In this document: positions 53,082 through 62,802 of the stretch, piece after piece | Numbering within the stretch: position 1 is the first letter of the stretch | How the letters are laid out: the number at the start of each line of letters is the position of its first letter | NCBI RefSeq assembly: GCF_041103235.1 | Contig: NZ_JBGCUN010000003.1 | Coordinates: 1-64,000, forward strand | Source of the DNA: Yoonia sp. R2331 | Lineage (GTDB): Bacteria; Pseudomonadota; Alphaproteobacteria; Rhodobacterales; Rhodobacteraceae | Length of the DNA stretch: 64,000 nucleotides | Reading direction: 5' to 3' | The notes under the pieces: model-generated | What the model was told of the DNA's origin: nothing | Seen by the model: the letters and a program-made list of their open reading frames with translations, nothing else | Database searches by the model: none | Program-made: the position numbers and the translations under genes

Positions 53082-56078
53082 ATGATGAGCCATTGGCAAC
53101 AGGCGCTGGCAGATAAATGGCATATCCACACGACTCTTACCCAGCTTGACGGCGAATACGACCTTAATTTTCTGGCGCGCGACGATGCTGGAAACGGTTT
53201 CATCCTGAAGGTCATGCGCCCGGATTGCGAAGAGTGGTTGGTTGACCTGCAGGTCCGCGCGTTCGAGCATTTGGCAAAGCGCGAACCAGATTTGCCGTGT
53301 CCAAAGGTGATCCCCGCCGCCAACGGGGAGGCCTACGCAACGATCAACGATGCCGCCGGTCGACCACGACTTGTGTGGCTTTTGAGTGAACTCTCAGGGC
53401 GCTGCTATGCCGAAATGAAGCCCAAAAGCCCTGCGCTGGCCCATGAGATCGGGCAGATATTGGGCACCTGCGCCAAAGCACTCAGCGACTTTGCGCACGA
53501 CAAACTGGCCCGCGATTTCAAATGGAACCTTATGCAAGCTGGCTGGATTCGTGACCAACTGTCGTGCCTGACGGACCCAACCCGAAAAGCCATGATCGAC
53601 ACGATTTGCGACGGGTTTGATGCCGTGCTGCCGACCCTAACCGCGTTGCCGCAGCAGGCTATTCACAATGACGCCAATGATTACAATATCCTCGTCGCAG
53701 GTCAGTTGAATGAACCGCGCCGGGTCTCTGGTTTGATTGATCTGGGCGATATGTGCAAAGCGCCGCGCATTTGCGATCTTGCCATCGCGGCGGCCTATCT
53801 GGTGCTGGATGTTGACCATCCAGAGGCCATGCTGGCGGCGCTGGTTGCGGGCTTCCATAGCACCGCGCCGTTGACCGCCGCCGAGGTTGATCTGATCTGG
53901 CCGCTTGTTCGCATGCGGCTTGCCGTCAGCGTTGTCAATTCCACCCTGATGGCAAAGGACAACCCGAACGACCCCTATGTGACGATCTCGCAAGCGCCAG
54001 CTTGGAGGTTTCTTGAAGGCAACGATCTTGACCCGAAATTGCTGAACGTGCGCCTGCGCGCAGCCTGTGGCCTGCCAGTGGTTGAGGGGGCGGACCGGGT
54101 TTTGAAATGGATCAGCACCGAACGCGGTCATTTTGCCCATGTCATGGGACAGGATATTTCAGATGCCCCGATGGGGTCACTATCGGTCGAAAACGCCAGC
54201 ACCCCGCTAAACCCCTTTCATTTGCCCCAGGAAGAAGCCGCCTTGATCGGGCAGGAGTTCAACGACAAGGGCCGAGTGTGGCTGGGCTATTATAACGAAC
54301 CTCGACTGATCTATGCTGATCCGGCGTTTCGCAACGGGCCATGGAAAGCGAGCGATCGACGCACGGTTCATTTGGCGGTGGATGCATTTGCCCCCGCAGG
54401 CACCCCGATCTTCGCTCCGCTCGATGGCACCGTCTATTTGGCCACGTATCGCGAAGGGCATCTGGATTACGGTGGCTTGATCATCTTGCGCCATGAAACC
54501 CCTGCGGGGGATGCGTTTTACACGCTGTATGGCCATCTGGATCCCGAATTTCAGGATAGGCTGAGCGCAGGCGATATGGTGTCCAAAGGGCAAGCATTTT
54601 GCCAATTGGGTGATCCCACAATGAACGGCGGCTGGGCGCCTCATTTGCATTTTCAAATGGCACTGACCATCGATGGCATGGGCTTAGACTGGCCCGGTGT
54701 GGCAGATCCGGATGATCTGTACCTTTGGAATGCGATCTGCCCCAATCCTGCGGCACTGCTGAATGTTCCAGATGGCAATGTGCTTTATCAACCGACCGAC
54801 AAGGCGCGGATTGCCGCCGAACGCCGCGCGCATTTCGGGGGCAACCTGTCGTTGACCTACAACGACCCGATCATGCTGGTTCGGGGCTGGAAACACCACA
54901 TGTTCGACGAATGGGGCAGACCATACCTTGATGCCTACAACAACGTCCCCCACGTCGGTCATGCCCATCCCCGGATTCAGGCCGTGGCTGCGGATCAGCT
55001 GAAGCGGATGAATTCAAACACCCGATATTTGCATCCGGCCCAAACGGCATTTGCCGAAAAGGTACTGTCAAAGCTGCCCGACACGTTCGAAACCTGCTTT
55101 TTCGTCAATTCAGGGAGCGAAGCCAACGAATTGGCCCTGCGCCTTGCCCGTGCGCAGACCAACGCCAGAGGAATTGTCACGCCCGATCACGGCTATCATG
55201 GCAACACGAACGAAGCCGTCGCAATATCGGCCTACAAATTCAATAAACCGGGCGGAGTTGGTCAAGCGGGTTGGGTCGAATTGGTCGAAGTGGCCGACGA
55301 CTATCGCGGATCCTTTCGCAGGGGCGATCCGGAACGCGCGCAGAAATACGCAGACCTCGTTCGTCCGGCCATCGCCGCGTTGCAGGCGAAAGGCCACGGC
55401 GTCGCTGGCTTTATCGCCGAGACTTTCCCCTCGGTCGGGGGACAGATTATCCCGCCGATTGGGTATCTGGCGGCTGTCTATGAAAAGATCCGCGCGGCCG
55501 GTGGGGTCTGTATCGCCGATGAGGTCCAAACCGGATTGGGCCGTTTGGGCGACTACTACTTTGGCTTCGAACAACAAGGCGTTGTGCCGGACATTGTGGT
55601 GTTGGGCAAACCGATTGGCAATGGTCACCCGATTGGTGTGGTCGTCACGACCAAGGAAATCGCCGCACGCTTTGACAATGGGATTGAGTTTTTCTCGACC
55701 TTCGGTGGGTCGACGCTTTCATGCAGGATTGGCAAAGAGGTTCTGGATATCGTCGACGATGAAGACCTTCAGGGGAATGCGCAGCGCATGGGTGCGCGCC
55801 TTATGAACGGGCTAAAGACGCTTGAGGCGCAATTTGCCTGCGTCGGTGATGTGCGGGGCATGGGGCTTTTCCTGGGGGTGGAACTGATCAATCCAGATGG
55901 ATCGGAAGCGACCGAAATCTGTGCTTACATCAAGAACCGTATGCGGGACCACCGCATCTTGATTGGAAGCGAAGGGCCCAAGGACAACATACTCAAAATC
56001 AGGCCGCCCATGACGATTGAGGCGGACGATGTGGATATGATCGTGACTGTGCTCGATAGCGTCCTATCGGAAGTTTAA
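53082..56078 (+). CDS. Three-domain fusion: hydroxylysine-kinase-like, M23 peptidase, AGXT2L-type phospho-lyase
   Basis: A 998-residue protein. Residues 1 to about 345 are an aminoglycoside-phosphotransferase-fold kinase close to vertebrate hydroxylysine kinase: LSGRCYAEMKPKSP, FKWNLMQAGW, AIHNDANDYNIL, SGLIDLGDMCKAP and HSTAPLTAAE. Residues about 425-560 are an M23/LytM domain with its zinc ligands, H430/D434 (VHLAVDAF) and H521/H523 (HLHFQ). Residues about 590-998 are a class III PLP domain of the AGXT2L phospho-lyase group: PLP Lys843 in VLGKPIGNGHP, VGDVRGMGLFLGVELI and SEGPKDNILKIRPPM. The kinase would phosphorylate a hydroxyl-amine compound, and the lyase would release phosphate and ammonia. 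The M23 role is unknown. No signal peptide. Start: 53082 or 53085. Confidence 0.87.
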   Translation: MMSHWQQALADKWHIHTTLTQLDGEYDLNFLARDDAGNGFILKVMRPDCEEWLVDLQVRAFEHLAKREPDLPCPKVIPAANGEAYATINDAAGRPRLVWLLSELSGRCYAEMKPKSPALAHEIGQILGTCAKALSDFAHDKLARDFKWNLMQAGWIRDQLSCLTDPTRKAMIDTICDGFDAVLPTLTALPQQAIHNDANDYNILVAGQLNEPRRVSGLIDLGDMCKAPRICDLAIAAAYLVLDVDHPEAMLAALVAGFHSTAPLTAAEVDLIWPLVRMRLAVSVVNSTLMAKDNPNDPYVTISQAPAWRFLEGNDLDPKLLNVRLRAACGLPVVEGADRVLKWISTERGHFAHVMGQDISDAPMGSLSVENASTPLNPFHLPQEEAALIGQEFNDKGRVWLGYYNEPRLIYADPAFRNGPWKASDRRTVHLAVDAFAPAGTPIFAPLDGTVYLATYREGHLDYGGLIILRHETPAGDAFYTLYGHLDPEFQDRLSAGDMVSKGQAFCQLGDPTMNGGWAPHLHFQMALTIDGMGLDWPGVADPDDLYLWNAICPNPAALLNVPDGNVLYQPTDKARIAAERRAHFGGNLSLTYNDPIMLVRGWKHHMFDEWGRPYLDAYNNVPHVGHAHPRIQAVAADQLKRMNSNTRYLHPAQTAFAEKVLSKLPDTFETCFFVNSGSEANELALRLARAQTNARGIVTPDHGYHGNTNEAVAISAYKFNKPGGVGQAGWVELVEVADDYRGSFRRGDPERAQKYADLVRPAIAALQAKGHGVAGFIAETFPSVGGQIIPPIGYLAAVYEKIRAAGGVCIADEVQTGLGRLGDYYFGFEQQGVVPDIVVLGKPIGNGHPIGVVVTTKEIAARFDNGIEFFSTFGGSTLSCRIGKEVLDIVDDEDLQGNAQRMGARLMNGLKTLEAQFACVGDVRGMGLFLGVELINPDGSEATEICAYIKNRMRDHRILIGSEGPKDNILKIRPPMTIEADDVDMIVTVLDSVLSEV

Positions 56079-56082
56079 ACGC

Positions 56083-56101
56083 GCTGGGCTCTGCGCCCAG
56101 C
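56083..56101 (+). terminator. Weak hairpin after the fusion gene
   Basis: Seven-base arms GCTGGGC/GCCCAGC with a 5-base loop, four bases past the stop. There is no T-run, so it is at best a weak terminator. The rest of 56079-56192, between two convergent genes, shows nothing else. Confidence 0.35.
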
Positions 56102-56192
56102 CGATTCAGGGGGCAGAAAAGCGAACATTTATGTGCCTCTGTGCGTGTTTTCACCGTGCCGAGCAAAAAGGTAAGGTGGGTCTTTCTGCCGC

Positions 56193-57074
56193 TCATAAGG
56201 TACCGACAATCCAGGTCATGAATTTCTCGACCTGAGGCTTGATCGGAGCCTGTTCCGGCCAGACGAGGAAATACTGCCCATCGGTGTGGGTCGGGCTTCC
56301 AAACGCCGAGGTCAGCCTGCCACGCGCGATCTCGGACTGCGCCAGATAGTCCGGCAACAGCGCAACTCCCATGCCGTGAACGGCGGCTTGTGCCATTGTG
56401 GAAAACTGATCGAACAACATCCCCGGAACAGCGCCGACACTCACACCCTGACGGCCAAACCAGTCTTGCCAAGCACCGGATCGCGTTTCCAGATGTAGAA
56501 GCGGCAAGTCCGTCAAGTCAGCAACGCTGGCGAGGGGCTTTGCCAGAAAACTTGGCGCGCAGACTGGCAACAGCTCTTCGCCGGCAAGGCGCAGATACCC
56601 AACGCCCGGCCAGTCTTGGGCGCCGTAGTGGATGGCGGCATCCAGCGGTTCGCGGTCAAAATCAAATGGCCTGAGCCGCGTCGACAGATTGACAGTTACT
56701 TCGGGATGCTCCACCGCGAATGATTTCAGGCGCGGGGCCAGCCAATGCATCCCGAACGCAGGCAGGATCGCCAGATTAAGGCTACCACCCGCCGGATTTG
56801 CCCGTAGGCGCAGCGTGTTTTGCGACAGATCAGCCAGCATGGCGCGTATCTGTCCGCAATAGTCATGTGCCGCAGGTGTCAATTTCAAACCAACGCCGTC
56901 ACGCACCACCAGTTTGACGCCAATCTGCCCCTCCATGACTTTGATCTGTCGACTGACTGCGCTGTGGGTCAACGACAGTTCGTTTGCCGCAGCTGTCGCC
57001 GTGCCCAGCCGGTCAACCGCTTCCAATGCAAGAAGAGACGGAATGGACGGAAGATAACGGCGGGGACCAAACAT
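56193..57074 (-). CDS. LysR family transcriptional regulator (GcvA-like)
   Basis: A 293-residue LysR regulator. The winged HTH is near the N-terminus (LALEAVDRLGTATAAANELS, LTHSAVSRQIKVMEGQIGVK), and the effector domain resembles the GcvA group (LNLAILPAFGMHWLAPRLKSF, LSTRLRPFDFDREPLDAAIH). It is divergent from the aminotransferase/glutaryl-CoA dehydrogenase operon with a 97-base gap and should control it. ATG 57074 is taken rather than a TTG five codons upstream. Confidence 0.92.
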   Translation of the reverse strand: MFGPRRYLPSIPSLLALEAVDRLGTATAAANELSLTHSAVSRQIKVMEGQIGVKLVVRDGVGLKLTPAAHDYCGQIRAMLADLSQNTLRLRANPAGGSLNLAILPAFGMHWLAPRLKSFAVEHPEVTVNLSTRLRPFDFDREPLDAAIHYGAQDWPGVGYLRLAGEELLPVCAPSFLAKPLASVADLTDLPLLHLETRSGAWQDWFGRQGVSVGAVPGMLFDQFSTMAQAAVHGMGVALLPDYLAQSEIARGRLTSAFGSPTHTDGQYFLVWPEQAPIKPQVEKFMTWIVGTL

Positions 57075-57075
57075 G

Positions 57076-57088
57076 TGAGTTTTTCTCA
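57076..57088. promoter_or_regulatory. Small dyad TGAG-N5-CTCA at the LysR promoter
   Basis: Four-base arms TGAG (57076-57079) and CTCA (57085-57088) lie immediately before the LysR start in the divergent gap. LysR proteins use short dyads of the T-N11-A kind, so this is a possible site, but the match is weak. Confidence 0.25.
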
Positions 57089-57171
57089 AATAGATGCGCG
57101 TGAGTCTTGATAGCCGTTTGCATTAAAACATGGCAACACAAGATAGCTGTCCACCCTTGGCCGTGAGAAAA

Positions 57172-58368
57172 ATGCAAAATATCCCTGCTTCATCCGAACT
57201 TAGGCCCGCCAACAGGTTGGACGGCATCGACCTTTCTGAGATCGTGCAGATATCGGAACGGGCGGCGCGGTTGCGGGCGGCGGGGGAAGATATCGTAACG
57301 CTCTCGACCGGTGAGCCGGACCTGCCAACACCCGATCACATCATAGAGGCGGCGAATACCGCAGCGCGCGCGGGCCAGACGCGTTACACCGCGACGGCTG
57401 GCACGCCAGAATTGCGCAACGCCGTTGCCCAAGATGCAGGCGTCGCGATGTCCGATGTCATGATTTCGACCGGCGCCAAACAAGTGATCGCCAATGCCAT
57501 GCTGGCGACGTTGAACGCGGGTGATGAAGTGATCATGCCTGCCCCGTTTTGGACCAGTTACGCCGATATTGTGCGTCTTGCCGGTGGCGTTCCAGTGATC
57601 GTCCCCTGTGGCATGGACACTGGGTTCAAGCTGACACCCGAAGCACTGGCCGCCGCCCTGACACCGCGCACACGGTGGCTGATGCTGAACTCTCCCTCGA
57701 ACCCGTCGGGTGCTGTCTATGCTGCGGAGGAGATCGCCGCCCTTGCCACCGTTCTTGAAACGCAACCCGGCGTCATGGTGCTGGCCGACGAGATTTACCG
57801 CGAGCTGTGTTACTTGCCTTTCGCCTCTTTCACAGACGCGGCCCCTGATTTGCGTGACCGCACCTTGATTGTGGACGGTGTCTCAAAAGCGTTTTCAATG
57901 ACCGGATGGCGCATTGGCTGGGGCATCGGCCCTGCGGCGCTGATCTCGGCGATGATCAAGGTTCAGGGTCAAGTGACCTCTGGGGCGTGCTCTGTCGCGC
58001 AAGCCGCCGCACTGGCTGCGGTCACCGGGGACCGCAGCCTGCTGGACACCCGCCGAGCCCTGTTTCTGAAACGGCGCGATACGGTTGTATCAGGGCTAAA
58101 TGCAGTTGCTGGACTTACGTGTCCCGCGCCGGATGGCGCATTCTACGCATTCCCGTCTTGCGCTGATCTGCTGACGGACGCGGGCGGTCCCTTTGTCGAT
58201 GACGCTGCCCTTTGCGCATGGCTGTTGGACACCGCAGGTGTCGCGATTGTTCCGGGCCGCGCCTTTGGTCTGCCCGGCCATTTGCGCCTGTCATTTGCCT
58301 ATTCTGACGCAGACCTGTCGACCGCTTTGACGCGGGTCACCGACGCCCTTGAGAGGAAAACACAATGA
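57172..58368 (+). CDS. PLP-dependent class I/II aminotransferase
   Basis: A 398-residue fold-type I aminotransferase of the AspC/KAT group. Visible marks are [14 protein letters not shown]-like [43 protein letters not shown] and the PLP lysine in [20 protein letters not shown]. In an operon with glutaryl-CoA dehydrogenase and an E1-type dehydrogenase the fitting reaction is 2-aminoadipate to 2-oxoadipate, though a family member could as well act on aspartate or aromatic amino acids. Start ATG 57172 fits the family; ATG 57130 would add 14 residues. Its stop overlaps the next gene by 4 bases. Confidence 0.9.
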   Translation: MQNIPASSELRPANRLDGIDLSEIVQISERAARLRAAGEDIVTLSTGEPDLPTPDHIIEAANTAARAGQTRYTATAGTPELRNAVAQDAGVAMSDVMISTGAKQVIANAMLATLNAGDEVIMPAPFWTSYADIVRLAGGVPVIVPCGMDTGFKLTPEALAAALTPRTRWLMLNSPSNPSGAVYAAEEIAALATVLETQPGVMVLADEIYRELCYLPFASFTDAAPDLRDRTLIVDGVSKAFSMTGWRIGWGIGPAALISAMIKVQGQVTSGACSVAQAAALAAVTGDRSLLDTRRALFLKRRDTVVSGLNAVAGLTCPAPDGAFYAFPSCADLLTDAGGPFVDDAALCAWLLDTAGVAIVPGRAFGLPGHLRLSFAYSDADLSTALTRVTDALERKTQ

Positions 58369-59567
58369 AAGACGGCTTTGGCCCCTCGCTCAGCGGATTT
58401 GATTGGGAAGATCCATTCCGCATGTCCGACCAACTGACCGAAGAAGAGCGGATGATCGCAGAAGGCGCGCGCGCCTATGCCAGCGACAAGCTCGCCCCGC
58501 GCATCACGGACGCCTATCTAAACGAAACGGTCAGCCCAGAAATATTTGCTGAAATGGGTGAAATGGGGCTGCTGGGCGTTACGATCCCCGAGGCATACGG
58601 TGGCATCGGCGCGGGTTACGTGGCTTATGGTCTGGTCGCCCGCGAGGTTGAGCGGGTGGACAGCGGATACCGGTCAATGATGTCGGTTCAAAGCTCTTTG
58701 GTGATGTATCCGATCCATGCCTATGGGTCAGAGGCGCAAAAGCAGAAATACCTTCCCGGTCTGGCCGCTGGCACATTGATCGGCTGTTTCGGTCTGACCG
58801 AACCGGATGCAGGCAGTGACCCTGCGGGTATGAAAACGACCGCCAAAAAGACCGAGGGCGGCTATGTCATCAACGGCGCAAAGATGTGGATTTCCAATTC
58901 ACCCATTGCGGATGTCTTTGTGGTCTGGGCCAAATCAGAGGCTCACGGCGGAAAGATACGCGGCTTTGTCTTGGACAAGGGCATGACAGGCCTCAGCGCG
59001 CCCAAGATCGGCGGCAAGCTATCGCTCCGGGCGTCCGTCACGGGCGAAATCGTGATGGACAACGTCGACGTGGGTGAAGACGCGCTGTTGCCCGGGGTCG
59101 AGGGGCTGAAGGGCCCGTTTGGCTGCCTGAACCGCGCACGTTTCGGCATTTCATGGGGTGTCATGGGCGCGGCAGAAGATTGCTGGCACCGGTCGCGGGC
59201 TTACGGTCTGGATCGCAAGCAGTTCGACCGCCCGCTGGCCCAAACGCAGCTGTTCCAGAAAAAGCTGGCTGATATGCAGACCGACATCGCCCTTGGCCTG
59301 CAGGGCAGCCTGCGGGCGGGCCGGATGTTGGACGCAGGCACCTGCGCGCCCGAGGTGATTTCCCTGATAAAGCGCAACAATTGCGGCAAGGCATTGGATA
59401 TCGCACGACATGCGCGCGACATGCATGGCGGCAATGGGATCATGGCGGAATACCATGTGATGCGGCACGCCCAGAACCTTGAAACTGTGAACACCTATGA
59501 AGGCACATATGATGTCCACGCATTGATCCTTGGCCGCGCGCAAACCGGCCTTCAGGCGTTTTTCTGA
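58365..59567 (+). CDS. gcdH: Glutaryl-CoA dehydrogenase
   Basis: A 400-residue decarboxylating acyl-CoA dehydrogenase that turns glutaryl-CoA into crotonyl-CoA. Group marks are [49 protein letters not shown]-like [18 protein letters not shown], and the base glutamate E379 in [20 protein letters not shown]. The N-terminus [20 protein letters not shown] is also typical. FAD; electrons to ETF. It overlaps the aminotransferase gene by 4 bases and the E1 gene follows after 11 bases. Confidence 0.93.
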   Translation: MKDGFGPSLSGFDWEDPFRMSDQLTEEERMIAEGARAYASDKLAPRITDAYLNETVSPEIFAEMGEMGLLGVTIPEAYGGIGAGYVAYGLVAREVERVDSGYRSMMSVQSSLVMYPIHAYGSEAQKQKYLPGLAAGTLIGCFGLTEPDAGSDPAGMKTTAKKTEGGYVINGAKMWISNSPIADVFVVWAKSEAHGGKIRGFVLDKGMTGLSAPKIGGKLSLRASVTGEIVMDNVDVGEDALLPGVEGLKGPFGCLNRARFGISWGVMGAAEDCWHRSRAYGLDRKQFDRPLAQTQLFQKKLADMQTDIALGLQGSLRAGRMLDAGTCAPEVISLIKRNNCGKALDIARHARDMHGGNGIMAEYHVMRHAQNLETVNTYEGTYDVHALILGRAQTGLQAFF

Positions 59568-59578
59568 GGGTTTTGAGA

Positions 59579-61765
59579 ATGGATCGTGCGTCAATCGTGC
59601 ATGAGAACTTTGCGGTGCGGGTCGGGGCGAACGATCTGCCCCAGGGAAACGCGCCGACCGGTCCCTTGCGGCCTGCACAGGCGGTGGGACTGTTTCGCGC
59701 CCAGGTTCTGAGCCGCGCGCTGGATATGCAAGCGCGGGCGATGCAAAAGGCGGGGCAAGGGTTCTACACCATTGGATCGTCTGGCCACGAAGGCATGGCT
59801 GCTGTTGCTGCGGCACTGCGCCCGACAGACATGGCGTTTTTGCATTACCGCGATGCGGCATTTCAACTGGCGCGCGCCGATCAGGCGCCGGGCCAATCGG
59901 CGACTTGGGATATGCTGCTGAGCTTTGCAGCCTCGTCCGAGGATCCGATTTCCGGTGGTCGCCATAAGGTGTTGGGCAGCCGCGCGCTGATGATCCCGCC
60001 GCAGACCTCGACCATTGCAAGCCACTTGCCCAAAGCGGTCGGGGCGGCCTATTCCATTGGCCTTGCACGACGTCGACCACCTGAACACCGCTTGCTGAAA
60101 GACGACGGGCTGGTGATGTGTTCGTTTGGCGATGCCTCGGCCAACCATTCGACCGCCCAAGGGGCGTTCAACACCGCGAGCTGGACCGCCTATCAATCCG
60201 TGCCGCTGCCCCTGATGTTCGTGTGCGAAGACAATGGCATCGGCATTTCCACCAAGACGCCTGACGGCTGGGTCGCCGCCAATTTTGCTGGGCGGCCGGG
60301 CCTGAAATACTTTTCCTGCGACGGGTTGGATATCTTTGACACCTTCCGCGCAGCACAAGAGGCTGCGCATTTTGTGCGTAGCCGCCGCAAGCCTGCATTC
60401 CTGCACATCCGGACCGTGCGGCTTTTCGGACATGCCGGCGCAGATATGCCCACGACTTATCTTCCAAAAGCCGAAGTCGAAGCAGACGAGGCAAACGATC
60501 CGCTTTTGCATTCTGTGCGCCTGTTACGAGATACCGGGGCGCTTGAGCCATCAGATGCACTGACGATCTACAACGAGACTCAGGCGCGTGTGGGTCGCGT
60601 CGCGGCCGAAGTCGTGACGCGACCGCGCCTGAAATCAGCCAGCGATGTTATGGCGTCGTTGATCCCGCCGCGACGGGACTGCAAGCCCACCAACGGGCCG
60701 ACACCGGAGGCCCGGGCAAACGCCTTTGGCAGTGATTTGAAATCCATGGATCAGCCCCAGCCGATGTCCCGGCTTCTCAATTGGGCACTGACCGATCTGA
60801 TGCTGGAATACCCCGAAATCGTCATGATGGGCGAGGACGTGGGCCGAAAGGGCGGCGTCTATGGCGTGACGCAAAAGCTGCACGCACGTTTTGGCCCTGA
60901 CAGGATGATCGACACCTTGCTGGACGAACAATCTATTCTGGGTCTCGGCATCGGCCTTGCGCAAAACGGCTTTTTGCCGATGCCTGAAATCCAGTTTCTT
61001 GCCTATCTGCATAACGCCGAGGACCAGCTACGCGGTGAGGCAGCAACCTTGCCGTTTTTCTCCAATGGTCAATTTACCAACCCGATGGTGCTGCGCATCG
61101 CGGGGCTTGGCTATCAAAAGGGCTTTGGCGGGCATTTCCATAATGACAATTCCGTCGCCGTGTTGCGCGATATTCCCGGTCTGATCCTCGCCTGCCCGTC
61201 TGACGGGGCCGATGCAGCCCGGATGCTGCGCGAATGCGTAAGACTGGCGCGCGAGGAACAGCGGTTGGTGGTCTTCCTGGAGCCCATCGCGCTTTATCCA
61301 ATGCGAGATCTGCACAAAGACGGCGATCGCGGCTGGATGCGGACATACCCGGCCCCGAATGAAAGCATCGCACTTGGCAATGTCGGAATGACCGGCGACG
61401 GCCCCGTCGCGCTGATCAGTTTCGCCAATGGACACCGCTTGTCGCTGCAGGCACAGGCGCGGCTGGCCGCAGATGGCATTGACACCCGTGTGATCGACCT
61501 GCGTTGGCTGTCGCCGCTGCCAAAGGCCGCCCTCATGGCCGCTTTGGAAGGATGTTCACACGCCCTGATCGTCGATGAAACCCGCCGCACAGGCGGCGTT
61601 TCCGAAGCGGTGATGACATTGATCGCCGAGCAAACAGACCTGCCACAAGCACGCCTTGCGGCCCATGACAGTTTTATCGCAACCGGCCCAGCCTATGGCG
61701 TCACGATGCCTGACACGGACGGTATCATTGCAGCCACAAAACAGCTGATTGGGGCGGGTCGATGA
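59579..61765 (+). CDS. 2-oxoacid dehydrogenase E1, fused alpha and beta parts
   Basis: A 728-residue thiamine-diphosphate enzyme with alpha part 1 to about 370 and beta part about 400-728, as in fused branched-chain-type E1. The TPP-binding region is MCSFGDASANHSTAQGAFNT with VCEDNGIGISTKT; beta marks are VMMGEDVGRKGGVYGVTQKL, IGLAQNGFLPMPEIQFLAYL and VDETRRTGGVSEAVMTLIAE. In this operon the expected substrate is 2-oxoadipate. No E2 or E3 gene is visible in the window. ATG 59579 follows GAGGG; its stop overlaps the acyltransferase gene by 4 bases. Confidence 0.88.
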   Translation: MDRASIVHENFAVRVGANDLPQGNAPTGPLRPAQAVGLFRAQVLSRALDMQARAMQKAGQGFYTIGSSGHEGMAAVAAALRPTDMAFLHYRDAAFQLARADQAPGQSATWDMLLSFAASSEDPISGGRHKVLGSRALMIPPQTSTIASHLPKAVGAAYSIGLARRRPPEHRLLKDDGLVMCSFGDASANHSTAQGAFNTASWTAYQSVPLPLMFVCEDNGIGISTKTPDGWVAANFAGRPGLKYFSCDGLDIFDTFRAAQEAAHFVRSRRKPAFLHIRTVRLFGHAGADMPTTYLPKAEVEADEANDPLLHSVRLLRDTGALEPSDALTIYNETQARVGRVAAEVVTRPRLKSASDVMASLIPPRRDCKPTNGPTPEARANAFGSDLKSMDQPQPMSRLLNWALTDLMLEYPEIVMMGEDVGRKGGVYGVTQKLHARFGPDRMIDTLLDEQSILGLGIGLAQNGFLPMPEIQFLAYLHNAEDQLRGEAATLPFFSNGQFTNPMVLRIAGLGYQKGFGGHFHNDNSVAVLRDIPGLILACPSDGADAARMLRECVRLAREEQRLVVFLEPIALYPMRDLHKDGDRGWMRTYPAPNESIALGNVGMTGDGPVALISFANGHRLSLQAQARLAADGIDTRVIDLRWLSPLPKAALMAALEGCSHALIVDETRRTGGVSEAVMTLIAEQTDLPQARLAAHDSFIATGPAYGVTMPDTDGIIAATKQLIGAGR

Positions 61766-62790
61766 AAACAGCCGTGCTGATTTGCCCCGGTCGCGGGACT
61801 TATAACAAAGACGAGCTTGGCTATCTGTCGCGCCATTTTCCCGACCGCCAGTTGATGGCCGAATTTGACACGACCCGCACAGCGGCGGGTCAGACAACAA
61901 TTTCGGACCTTGATGGCGCAGCCCGGTTCAGCGCAGCGACTCATACACGTGGCGACATCGCGTCAGGTCTGATCTTTGCGGCAACGATCGGGGACCACCT
62001 GAGTATCAACCGCAATGAAATCGACATCGTCGCTGTGACCGGCAATTCGATGGGCTGGTATTCGGCCCTTGCCTGCGGCGGGTCCGTCACCCCGCAAGCG
62101 GGCTTTGAGATCAGCAATACCATGGGCACGCTGATGCAAGAGGCATTGATCGGAGGGCAGTTGATCTATCCGTTTGTTGGGGAAGATTGGGTGCCGGACC
62201 TTGAACGCAAAGCCGCTCTTCTCGACACTGTCGCAGAAATTAACGACCGCAAAGGCAACGTTCTCGCCCTGTCCATCGACCTTGGCGGCATGCTGGTTCT
62301 GGCAGGCAATGACGCAGGCCTTGCCGCGTTCGAGGCGTCCGTCCCACCCGTTCAGGGCCGTTTCCCCATGCGTTTGCCAAATCACGCGGCCTTTCACACA
62401 GCCCTTCAGACCCAGGTAGCTGACCAAGGTCGCGCACGCCTGTCCCGTCATCTGATCGGTCAGCCGAACCTGCCTTTGATTGATGGGCGCGGGGCAATCT
62501 GGTGGCCGGATGCGTCTGACACCGACGCTCTTTATGACTACACGTTGGGAGCCCAAGTGACTGAAACCTATGACTTTACGCGCGCCATCGCCATAGCTGC
62601 GCGAGAGTTTGCGCCCGACCTGTTCATCATCACCGGACCGGGGACCACGCTTGGCGGCGCCGTTGCCCAGTCGCTGAATTTGTCGAATTGGCAGGGCCTT
62701 GCGACCAAAGCCGATTTTCAATCCAGACAAGCCGACGCGCCGTTCCTTATCGCGATGGGTAACGCGGCGCAGCGGGCTATCGTGACTTAA
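61762..62790 (+). CDS. FabD-like acyltransferase
   Basis: A 342-residue protein of the ACP S-malonyltransferase (FabD) fold. The nucleophile Ser96 is in VTGNSMGWYSAL, where the usual GHSLG has become GNSMG, and a catalytic His is in LPNHAAFHTAL (H212). It starts ICPGRGTYNKDELGYL, like FabD proteins. Inside a glutaryl-CoA operon next to an E1 without E2, it may move an acyl group between an acyl carrier (or lipoyl domain) and CoA. That is a guess. It overlaps the E1 gene by 4 bases; the aldehyde dehydrogenase gene follows after 12 bases. Confidence 0.78.
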   Translation: MKTAVLICPGRGTYNKDELGYLSRHFPDRQLMAEFDTTRTAAGQTTISDLDGAARFSAATHTRGDIASGLIFAATIGDHLSINRNEIDIVAVTGNSMGWYSALACGGSVTPQAGFEISNTMGTLMQEALIGGQLIYPFVGEDWVPDLERKAALLDTVAEINDRKGNVLALSIDLGGMLVLAGNDAGLAAFEASVPPVQGRFPMRLPNHAAFHTALQTQVADQGRARLSRHLIGQPNLPLIDGRGAIWWPDASDTDALYDYTLGAQVTETYDFTRAIAIAAREFAPDLFIITGPGTTLGGAVAQSLNLSNWQGLATKADFQSRQADAPFLIAMGNAAQRAIVT

Positions 62791-62802
62791 GGAAAGAGCC
62801 AA

